64,000 nt of DNA, from the NCBI RefSeq assembly GCF_027409185.1, contig NC_084464.1:44677095-44741094 (forward strand), read 5' to 3'. This DNA comes from Cynocephalus volans (taxonomy: Eukaryota; Chordata; Mammalia; Dermoptera; Cynocephalidae). The notes under the pieces are model-generated. The model made no database searches and had not been told where the DNA came from. It saw nothing but the letters and a program-made list of their open reading frames with translations. A program made the position numbers and the translations under genes. Positions within the stretch are counted from its first letter, which is position 1. The number at the start of each line of letters is the position of its first letter. This document shows, piece by piece, positions 24,211 to 34,200 of this stretch.

Positions 24211-24539
24211 CATCTTAGGGTAGAATTCAAAGGATCTGTAAACTCAGAAATAAAATTTCACCTTTATTTCTATGAAAAGCTACATACAATTTAGCATTTC
24301 CTTCAATTTTGTAGCAACAACTCACAGTGGTATTAGTAGTACCTTTATAGATATTGTTTAAACTCATCATGACTTCACGACTATGTTAATTATTAGACAT
24401 GCAGCTAGATCATGCTACTCAATGTGTCAATTAATAATCATAGATATTCAATAAATCACAAATTTGTTTTCAAATATTTGATAACTTTAGTTCAAAATAA
24501 TTGGTTCCTTTTTACTCCTCTGCATCTTACTTAATGTAC

Positions 24540-25058
24540 TTAAAGGCATTCTGAGAAGGGATTCAAGGGCTTTATCAAAGGTGTCCTGTGCTCAAAAAAT
24601 TGTTCAGTAATGCTGCTATAGGTACTTGGACTCCGAGTAGCAACTTTCTCTTCTGAACTGGTTTCATGGTGGTCCCGGCTGGAGGTGTGAGGTGGGCTTT
24701 CTTGCTCATAGTTTCCTCCTGCCCTGCTATTGTCCTGAAACGGAGTTTGGTCTGTGAGGAGGCAAGGGCCTCCAGGGGATCTGAACTGTTCCCAGTGTCT
24801 TCAGACTGGTGTGCCAGGGACATCCATATATGGAACAGCACAATCACACATGGAGTATCAAAGTCATCACCCAAATTATACCAGAGAAGTGAAATACAAA
24901 CGTTGAGTTGCAGGTCAAGTTGAGGGAGCATGAGCTTGACCTGCCAGTGAGGGTGGAGTGTTCATCCTTCCCGGAACCTGCTTTGTTGTCCCACCTCCAA
25001 TGTCTCCCTTTCTGTGACTGTTCATAATAAAATACAATAGTATGCCAAAAAAAAAACT
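24540..25058. other. Unrecognised segment with a retrocopy-like 3' end
   Basis: The plus strand ends in aataaaatacaatagtatgc followed by ten A (25,026-25,055), as a processed transcript would. The longest open frame (118 codons, 24,575-24,931) is on the opposite strand and begins MLPQLDLQLNVCISLLWYNL. I recognise neither product. It could be a retrocopied UTR or chance. Confidence 0.3.
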
Positions 25059-25230
25059 AGTAATAATAATAATATAAAGAGCAAACAAGACAATTTGAAT
25101 AAATGAGGAAATAAATACTCTCTGCTTTTGCATGGGATTATTTAATAATAAAAAGAAATCCATAACCTCAAATTGCTCTATAAATTCAGTATAACCTCAA
25201 TCAAAATTCAATTTTAATTCTGAGGAACTC

Positions 25231-25402
25231 TGGGCTGGCCCGTGGCTCACTCAGGAGAGTGTGCTGCTGCTAACACCAAGGCCACAGGTTCAGATCCCCA
25301 TATAGGGATGGCCGGTTTGCTCACTTGGGAGAACGTGGTGCTGACAACACCAAGTCAAGGGTTAAGATCCCCGGATCATCTTTTTAAAAAAAATTTTTTT
25401 TT
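25231..25402 (+). mobile_element. Composite tRNA-derived SINE with target-site duplication
   Basis: Units ggctggcccgtggctcactc and 'gggatggccggtttgctcac' are present, with an A/T tail. The duplication tgaggaactc occurs at 25221-25230 and 25403-25412. Confidence 0.85.
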
Positions 25403-25412
25403 TGAGGAACTC

Positions 25413-26390
25413 AATAAACTTACTGTAAAATATGTATGAAAAAATAAAAATTCACAAAGAGTTACATAAACCTTGGAGAGGGGAGGCGAGCAGAACTAGA
25501 AATGAGTATTCTTCCAGGTTCCCCAGCACAAAATTACAAACTCAGTCTTCTCTTGCTACTGAGTTTTTGTCACTGTCCAAGACCAAAGCCCAAGTTCTGT
25601 GCCCTGCCACCTACCATCACCCCCAACCTTGACTTCTTTCCTTCATCTTGTGAATGTGCTGACTGCCCTCCATCTGTCCTTCCAGATCCACTGTTCATAC
25701 TTCGGCGCACTGCTGTCTGCCCTGGTGATGACCTGCATGACATCGATAGGCTCCAGTGCTCCCTGGCTTCCTCTTGCTTTCAACCTCATCCGCCCAGAGA
25801 GCAGAGGGAGGAGGGGAATGAGGTCAGGGTTTCTATGCTTTTGGCTCCCTCCCTGAAAGGTCACCTTGAGCTGGCTGTGTCCCTCAACTGAAGGGCACTG
25901 CTACTGGCAAAGTGGAGACTTTACAGGACTGGCTCTCCTTCTGAGCTCTGATAACCCCTCCCATCCCTGGCCTCTTTGGGCCTTGAGCCTAGGGCTAGTA
26001 ACAGCTCAGCTGCTGCTAGCCCCAGGCTATTGAACCATCCTCCACTCACTTCTTTGTAAGTACCTCCTTATAAATGCACTCTCCTTGAACTGTCCTATTT
26101 TGAGTGTGCCGTCTGTTTTCTGTTGAGGCTCTGATGCAATAAAAGAGCCTCCTGGCCAGGAGCTCTCAGAAGCCTCGTATGCAATGGAAGGGGAAGGGTC
26201 TGGAGAGCCAAGAGCCCCACGTCTGGGAGCAAACTCTCTGGGTGTGGGGTCACTCTACTCTCTGCAGCCCCTGGGGACTGGTCTGGCCAAGGAACGGCAG
26301 GAAGCACCAAGGAGGAATCCCCCACGCCTTGCTTCAAGGCAGTCTGAGGGCTGTTGGGAATGGCAGGTGCTCCAACCAAAACAAAGCAGA
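25413..26390. other. No gene recognised
   Basis: Moderately GC-rich unique sequence with overlapping frames on both strands and no recognisable family. Confidence 0.5.
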
Positions 26391-26505
26391 AGGCTGACCA
26401 GTTAGTTCAGTTGGTTAGAGCCTGGTGCTGATAACAGCAAGGTCTGGGGTTTGATCCCTGTACTGGCCAGCCACTGAAAAAATAATTAATTTTTTTTTTT
26501 TTTTA
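26391..26505 (+). mobile_element. tRNA-Ile-derived SINE monomer
   Basis: It opens ggctgaccagttagttcagt, includes tggtgctgataacagca and ends tactggccagccactg plus an A/T tail. Confidence 0.85.
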
Positions 26506-26778
26506 AGTGGAGATGGAGTTGAACTCCACTCTCATTTTTCATCTGACTTGCCCAATTTTATTTTGGAAACAGAATTACTTGAGAAAATTGCCTAAAAATA
26601 ATTTTCATAAATAGACATTGAGATTAAATGTCAATTCTTGTCTGTTCTTTTCACATGAGTGTGTGCGTAGGTGGGGAGGCAAAGAGAACCTAGAATCCAA
26701 GAGCATGCTCTCCCCCAGGAAAAAACGCTGAGGATACCTCCTCCCATTGTGTATTTGGCTTTTATTCCCATTGTCTTT

Positions 26779-27007
26779 TTTTTTTTTTTTTTTTTTAAAT
26801 CATAGATTTTGTTTTCTTTTCTTGTTTTGTTTTTTTTAATTTATTTTTTTTATTTTTTTTTATTTTTTTATTTTTTTTGTCTTTTTCGTGACCGGCACTC
26901 AGCCAGTGAGTGCACCGGTCATCCCTATGTAGGATCCGAACCCACGGCAGGAGCGTCGCCGCGCTCCCAAGCGCAGCACTCTACCGAGTGCGCCACGGGC
27001 TCGGCCC
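26779..27007 (-). mobile_element. Young tRNA-derived SINE with a long A-rich tail, antisense
   Basis: On the minus strand it starts ggggccgagcccgtggcgca and ends in a roughly 100-nt A-rich tail (seen as T-rich, 26,779-26,885). The direct repeat cccattgtcttt occurs at 26767-26778 and 27008-27019. Confidence 0.9.
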
Positions 27008-27019
27008 CCCATTGTCTTT

Positions 27020-28399
27020 AAAGGTCAAAAAGAACCTCAAACTTGAGGTCAAGACAATTCTGTAAAGTATCATTATCTGCCCCAAGGGTTGAAGGAACTC
27101 CCTGCATTGCTCATGTCTTCGTGGATACAGACCCAGTTCTTTGATGAGTAAAGAATTTAACTAGATGGCTTTTAAAGTCAATTCCAGCTCCCAGTTCAGC
27201 TTTTAAAACAAAAGACTTTGAAGGGAAGGAACAATTTATTGTGTCACTTGGATTAGATATAATCGGAAGGTCCAACTGTCTGTCTGTCTCTCTTTCTCTC
27301 TCTCATACACACACACACGTTTTTGGCAATCCGTTATGTCTGACATTCCACTCTTCTCACACAATACTGGAGCTGTCTCTCTTCTACCTTCCTTCCAGGC
27401 ACCACTCTCCTGTGTAATGACAAGTGACATAAGCCCTTTTCTACCTATGGCAATCTGGCTGCCTGGATCCCAGGAGACCTACATAGCACTTTTTCCTATT
27501 CCTCACCTGGAAGCAGACAGCCTTCCCTGTAAAACAAAAAACCTACAAGGTTAGGGCAGGGAAAAGCCTGCGTGGGGAGTCTGCAGTGGGGGAACTGGAA
27601 GCTGACCGATTAGCTGACTCTTTTCTTCCTTCCCCTTCGTCCTGTCACTTTGATTTCCACTGCTGTGACCAAACCCAGACCCTTCAGATGTCCCGTTTCT
27701 CCTTCAAAACTGCCCAGGCACAGACAAGATCTAAAACCCCACTCCAGACTAGAATAGAATTTCAAAAGGAATTTCCTTTGTTAAACAAACAAAAACAAGA
27801 ACAGTGAATAGAAAAATGAAAACGAAACATAAAATTGGTAAAATTCGCAGAGATTAATTTCTGAGCCTATGCTTACAATTAGCTTCCCCAGCAACAGCAC
27901 TCTGCTTTCTCCTATGTTAAATGGCCCTGCTCAGAGAATAACCATTTTGAATTCATGAGCGCTTTCCCTTCCCATTGACTTCTTCTGTAAATTCCTTCCA
28001 GAAGAGATGCCTTAATCAAAGGATCCTTCTGGGGAAACCATGGATGTGGTGGAGATCAATTTATTGATTGGGCAAACACTGAGCACTTACTATGGACATC
28101 AAATTGTATGAACCGTGCTGCCTGCACTCTGCTCCAGGCCCCATCAGCATAGAAAAAGTCTAGAGCAGGGGTTCTAGCCCCCATGACCACGCCTCCCGCC
28201 ACCCCAACCTACCATGGGTAGGAGCACACAGGAGGTTTCCACACTCAGTCTGTCTTCTGGCCCCTTCCCCCAGCTCATCAGATCCTGATCTTGTGTGTTC
28301 CTACACAGATATCCACATACAAACATGTGCCCATAAGCTAAGCCCTTGTCCTCCTGCTGTGATCCTCTGTTAGGCTAAGTTCCTCTAATACTTGCGATC
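27020..28399. other. No gene recognised
   Basis: Unique-looking sequence with a short pyrimidine/CA tract at 27,280-27,320. Short frames show no family features. Confidence 0.5.
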
Positions 28400-28415
28400 A
28401 TTTCTGGTTTCTTTT

Positions 28416-29921
28416 TTTAAAATTTATTTATTTTTTATTGGAACATAGTTGATGGCATGTATCTGTGGGGTACAGCATTGATATCAATACCTGTGTTCAA
28501 TATGTGATATTCAAATCAGGATAATTAGTATATTCACTATTATACAGTATAATCGATTTTCATGGCCCTTTACCAATTCCTCCCTTTCCCCCTTCCCCTC
28601 CCCCATCTCCTCAGTTCTGTGATCTTTTCTTGAAAGTTTGACGTATTATTGTGATTGTTGTTTCTCTTTCCTTTCCTTTCTCTCTTTCTTTGTGTTTCCA
28701 CTTGTAACTGAGGACATGTGGTATTTTTCTTTCTGTGCCTGGCTTACTTCACTTAACATAATTTTCTCTAAGTTCATCCATGTTGCTGTGAATGGCAGGA
28801 TTTCATTCTTTTTTATGGCAGAGTAGTATTCCATTGTGAAAATATACCACATTTTCCTTATCCAGTTGTCCAACGATGGGCATTTAGGTTGGTTCCCACT
28901 CTCGACTATTGTAAATAGAGCTGTAATGAACATGGGAGGGCAGGTATCTCTTCGACATGATGACTTCCATTCCTCTGGGTATGTACCCAGCAGTGGGATT
29001 GCTGGATTGTATGGCAGTTCTATCTGTAATTGTCTGAGGAACCTCCAGAACGTTTTTCCATAATGGCTGCACCAATTCGCAGTCCCACCAGCAGAGTAGG
29101 GGGGGTTCCCCTTTCTCCGCATCCACACCTGCACTTGTTCTCTGTCATTTTGATAATAGCCAGTCTAACTGGAGTGAGATGCTAAGGAAAAAAAAAAATA
29201 AAGCCAGAGGCATAACACTAACTGACTTCAAATTATACTACAAAGCTATAGTAACCAAAATAGCATGGTACTGGCATAAAAACAGACACACAGACTAATG
29301 AAATAGAATAGAGAACCCAGAAATCATATACATACAGCCAACTGATCTTTGAGAAATACACCAAGAACATACATTGGGGAAAAGACTGTCTCTTCGATAA
29401 ATGGTGCTGGGAAAATTGGACATCCATATGTAGAAGAATGCAACTAGACCCATACCTCTCACCATCTATCAAAATCGACTCAAAGTAGATTACAGACTTA
29501 AATATATGTCCTGAAACTATAAAAATAAAAGAAAACATAGGGAAAACAGTTGAAGAAGGAGGATTGGGCAAAGACTTTATGAATAAGACCCCCAAAACAT
29601 AAGCAACAAAAGGAAAAATAAACAAATGGGATTACATCAAACTAAAAAGCTTCTGCACAGCAAAAGAAACAATTAACAGAGTGAAAAGACAACCTACCAA
29701 GTGGGAGAAAATATTTGCAAACTACTCATGTGACAAAGGATTAATATCCAGAATATACAAGGAACTCAAACAATTTAAAAGTAAAAAAACCAAATAACCC
29801 AATTAAAGATTGGGCAAAGGATCTGGATAGGCATTTTTCAAAGGAAGTTATACGAATGGCCAACAGACACATGAAAAGATGCTCAACATCACCCAGCATC
29901 AGGGAAATGCAAATGCAAACA
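28416..29921 (-). mobile_element. L1 insertion with 5' inversion and 16-bp target-site duplication
   Basis: The left part (28,416 to about 29,183) is the L1 3'UTR and ORF2 C terminus on the minus strand, including an open frame with IELPYNPAIPLLGTYPEEWK. The right part (about 29,190-29,921) is the directly upstream ORF2 sequence on the plus strand. Together they form one contiguous L1 3' portion with its 5' half flipped. The perfect duplication atttctggtttctttt flanks it at 28400-28415 and 29922-29937. Confidence 0.93.
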
Positions 29922-30159
29922 ATTTCTGGTTTCTTTTCCTTACCTCAGTTCAGTACCGAACTCCAAAACAATTCCACAGCCCAGCTTTCTGTGTCCAGCA
30001 GGTGGCGCCCTTCACTGGAAAACAAACAGCCAGCCGGTGTGCTCTTTTCCAGTGTGAAACCTGCCCCCGAATAAGGGATGCCTTTGGGTTTTGGGATAGA
30101 AGGGAATGAAAGGGTGGCCCTCTAGAGAAGTGTGTTCACTAGCATGAGAATAAAGTAAT

Positions 30160-30640
30160 CTACTTACTTCCAGCTCAGGTAGACATTCTGCAGATAATCT
30201 GTTCTTTCACCTTGGACAAGTTATTTAACCTCTCTGAACCTCCCTTCCTTTGTGACATGGAGGAAAACAATCTGTTCCTTATGGGGTTATTGTGAGAAGA
30301 GAAGGAGGTACAGACATAAGACACAGCCCAGTGCCTAGGACAAGATAAGCAGCTGAGCTATGTTCCCGTCCCCACTCAGGGTATGGAAGAAATTACTTTC
30401 CAGAACTCAGATCTGATGTTGTTAACCCCCTGAATCCCGGCTATCTGAGGGGTCCACCTCAGGGCTGTGATGAGGATCAAATGAAATAATGCACGTAAAG
30501 CACCTGGTACAACTGACAATAGCTAACATCACTATTGCAAGCTCGCTACGTGCTGGGCAACATGCTTAGCCTTTTACAAGCATGAACTCATTCAGTCCTC
30601 ATAAGATCCTTTACGAGGTGACTGAACTGTTATTCCCCTT
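30160..30640 (+). repeat. MIR elements downstream of DMB
   Basis: Two or three MIR fragments: 'ggacaagttatttaacctct' (about 30,210-30,350), 'aatgcacgtaaagcacctgg' (about 30,480) and 'acgtgctgggcaacatgctt' through 'actcattcagtcctcataag' (about 30,545-30,640). Confidence 0.6.
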
Positions 30641-30844
30641 CCTCTCCCTTATTCTGTGACTCCACTCCACTATTGTTTAATTTCTTCTCATGAATTATAA
30701 ATCTAAAAACTGCCCCAAATTTTGTTGTATCTAGATGGGAAGATGGGAGGAGGCACTGACTCCTCCACTCAAGTAGGAGAAAATCAGCCTCAGCCCCTGC
30801 TCTGCCCATATTCTTTTCCCAGGCCCCAGGAAAAAAGATGTAAA

Positions 30845-31197
30845 AAAATAGTATTTCCACCAGAGTTTATTTCTCAGAGACGATCACCAGTGACTCACTG
30901 TCCTCTGTGGCAGAGTGGGGCCACCAGGAGGCCCTTTAACCCCCTCCCCCACATTTTATTCACCCCAGAAATACAGCTTTGGACAATAATTTGGTTACAG
31001 AATATTCCCAGGAATGAGTTCCTCCAAGTTGCTAAGGTTTACATTGTGGTGGTGGGGATTGGGAAATTCAAAGAATTGGATGGAGAGACCATAGGATCCA
31101 AGAAAATTTGGGAGATTTGAAGATATTGGGGGGCATGGTAGCATTATTAAGTTTGAATCTCTTCCTCACTTGGAGTGGAAGTTGTGGGATTCTGCCC
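30845..31197 (-). other. DMB: DMB 3' untranslated region
   Basis: The sequence continues about 350 nt past the stop to an AATAAA signal on the minus strand (30866-30871). The 3' end is therefore inferred near 30,845-30,855. Nothing coding is seen. Confidence 0.75.
30866..30871 (-). terminator. DMB: DMB polyadenylation signal AATAAA
   Basis: The plus strand reads tttatt, which is a perfect AATAAA on the gene strand about 330 nt after the stop codon. Confidence 0.7.
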
Positions 31198-31214
31198 CTA
31201 GGAAATGTGCCGTC
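31198..31214 (-). CDS. DMB: DMB exon 6, last codons and stop
   Basis: After the CTGCAG acceptor the exon reads GACGGCACATTTCCTAG, giving G-R-H-I-S and a TAG stop at 31198-31200. The human end is remembered as GWHIS, so the W-to-R change is one TGG/CGG substitution. Confidence 0.9.
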
Positions 31215-34200
31215 CTGCAGAAGAAATAAAATGGAGATAGTGAGGCTTCAACCCAACTTGACCCCATCATTTGTCTCTGTAACCATCCCATGCCAGAGCC
31301 CTTAACACAGTAATATTGGAAATTCTAGCTCACCAACAACAAATTCAAAGGAACCACCTTCAGCCTCCTCCCCACAGACATTTCACTGGGTAGGAGAGGA
31401 GAACGTAGGTGTTCCTCTTTCCTGCTCCTAATCCAAACAATGGTACCTTAAATCATGCCCTTGGCTAGGTCTTCAGGGAAGATCACCCCTACTATAAGCA
31501 CCATTAGCTGAACCCAACACTGACCCCCTCTAGTCCCCACCCCCTCCAAAGGACCAGCAGGCATTGAGACCAACAGATGTGTTACCTTCTGGATAATTGG
31601 ATCCAGGGAGGGGAGTGTAGCCTAGGAGAGGAAGATACCTGATTAGACCAGTCTTAGTGGACAAAAGTATCTAGCATGATTCACAGCAAGCAGGCTAGAA
31701 ATGGGAGAATCAATCACACAGAGAAAGTAAGCAGAAATGGGGAGCAGGAGTGGGGATAGGAGTTAAGGGTCACTCACTGGAGATACCAGCCCTGCGACAG
31801 CTGACCAAACCAAGAGAGAAGATGATGAAGCCCAGGCCCAGAGTCACCACAGACACAGAAACCTTCACTGTCTGCATGTGGGACAGACCAGGTGCTGCAA
31901 AAAACAGAAACTTGCTAGAACCAATCACTGTTGCCCACTCCCAGAGCAGCTTAATTTATTACAACCTCCTCTCAGCAGGTTCAAAGGTCCTTTATCTCAG
32001 CCCCAAGGGTCCAGCTCATACCAACCCACTCCCAAGGAAATGGCCTTTCCTCAAACCCCCCATCCTATGGGCCTCTACTCCTGGAGTAAGCCTGGGAACC
32101 CACCTCCCCAGAGTTCGTGCCGCAGATCCTCTCCAGTACAGTGGGACCTCTCAAGCCATCCTCTTTCCTTCCTTCAGCCCAAGGGCACCTCGCCAGGATA
32201 AAGGGTTCCTGACTCCCCTCTCCACTGGCCCCACGGTGACAATGTTTGCTCCCTTACTTGCTCCATCTGAGCATCTTCCTATTAAAGTGGCTTTCCACCT
32301 TTCCTGACCTCCAGTGGTTCCATTCTGTGAGTAATTCTGCTGTCTGTGTGTCTTCCACATCTAGATTTCCCGTGTGTCCTTACGGAGCTCGTCTCCACTC
32401 CACTCCATAGTACGCACACCCCTCCCCCCCCCCCACTGCTTCCTGGAGCTGGTCCTGTTCTGAATCACGTCCCACTCAGACTCTTTCCGCTGATAAAATG
32501 AACACTCAACCATTCAAGGGAAACTTCTTGTGCACCCTGTAGAGAAGACTTTCCCCAGGAGAGCTCAAGTGAGCATGTGAGTTCCACTCGCTTCTCTGTT
32601 CCCCACACCCCTCCCAGCTGCCTCGCAAGATACAACACTCGCCACAAGGGAGGCCTGGTCTCAGCAGTCAACCTGGGATCCTGTTCCCTGGCCCTTTTTA
32701 GACACCCTTCCTCCTTCTCATTTCTTCCCCTTCTTTCCCAGGAATGCCCAAATCTGTGTGCAAGTTTTCTTATGACCTTTGACTACTCCCAGTGCTGGAG
32801 TTCAAGCAGAGGTAATCAGTTCCTTATCCACTGGCCCCCAAGCATGCACACACCAGTGTTGACCAGCTATGGCTTTCCTACCCCACTATGCTTGACAGAG
32901 CAGCCCAAATTCAGCACTGCCCCACACCAAGAGAAAGTCCCCTTTCTTCCTCAACCTTTGTTATTTCCTCAACTCCCATTCCTGACCTGCCACCAGAATA
33001 GTTGAAATCTAAGGAGACTAGAATAATGTACCACCATTTTTGGTTTTAAAAATATAGTTACCAAATCCACATTCTCTTTTTAGGACAATCATGCTCCCCT
33101 CCCACCCTCAAACACAGACACAGCAACATCAACTGCACTGCAATAGCAACAATCACCAACTCTTTCCGTTCCTTTATCCCATTGCCCCATCTCTGGTCGT
33201 GAACCCTCTGTAAGTTTCTCCATAACCACTCTCCATTCTCAGCACCTCCCTCTCTATCATATACCATGTACCTATCCACATCTCACTCCCTCTGCCAAAA
33301 TATTGGTGCTCTTTTTTCAATAACCAGCTTCCAATATCTCCCTATTTCAACCCTAATTCCTTCCACCTGCCGTACACTTACTCCAGTCCTGGAGGATGGG
33401 CTCAGGAGCCCCAATGTGCTCCACCACACAGGTATAGGTGTCCCCATAAGAGGGCGTTAAGGCTAAATGGGAGAGGGTCTGGTACGTCCAGTCTCCATTG
33501 GGCTGGGAAATCTTAGGGGCACTGCTGTGAGGGATGACGGGTTGTCCATTCTTCCTCCACGAGATGATCACGTCAGCTGGATAGAAACCCCACACATAGC
33601 AGGTCAGCATCACAGGCTCCCTCGTGTTAAAAGGAGTAGTTTGGGCTACTTGCACAGTTGGCGGCCCTGCACAGGAGGAAAAAGATGTTCAGGAAGAAGG
33701 TGACATTCTGGCTTTTCCTCCAACCTGGTTTCTTTCCTATTTCAACTCTTCATAGATGTTGTCAACCTGCTTGTGTCCCCTCCCACCCCCCAATACTACC
33801 ACTTGAAAGTGAGGAGTTAGAATTTACTACTGCTTCACTCTTTTTTCTCTCCCATTCCTTCATTGCCCCTTTCTTTCTTTTTTCCTCCAAAATGATGTTT
33901 GATTACAATTAGTAAAAGCGAGGTCTGAACTGCAAGCTGTTTTCACAAGTTACTGCATTTATTTCAAGTACATAAGCTTGAAAGTACATGAGCTAACAGT
34001 AACCCAGAGTTGTAAATTGGGATTTATAAAGGCGGGAAAAAATTTCCCTCAAATCTTGTTTAACAAATTAACGTGCTAAATAAAACCTTTTCTCCTTGGA
34101 TAGTTTAAAGAAACAAGCCTAACTCAGGATTAGCTCTCTTAAATTTGGAATTAGTATAGTCTAAATTAATGAGATTGTGATAACATTGCCATATTTACTA

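Noticed and set aside
25502-25891. 129-codon plus-strand frame as a gene
   Set aside because: No domain, signal peptide or splice context is visible, and competing frames exist on both strands.
28646-29134. 162-codon minus-strand frame as a gene
   Set aside because: It is the L1 ORF2 C terminus within a flanked L1 insertion.
1-30000. PSMB9/TAP1 or a class I pseudogene expected on the far side of DMB in human
   Set aside because: I searched by eye for proteasome, ABC-transporter and class I alpha-3 motifs and saw none. They may lie outside the window.
31750-32307. 185-codon plus-strand frame over DMB exon 4 and intron 3
   Set aside because: It runs antisense through a real DMB exon and shows no protein family features.
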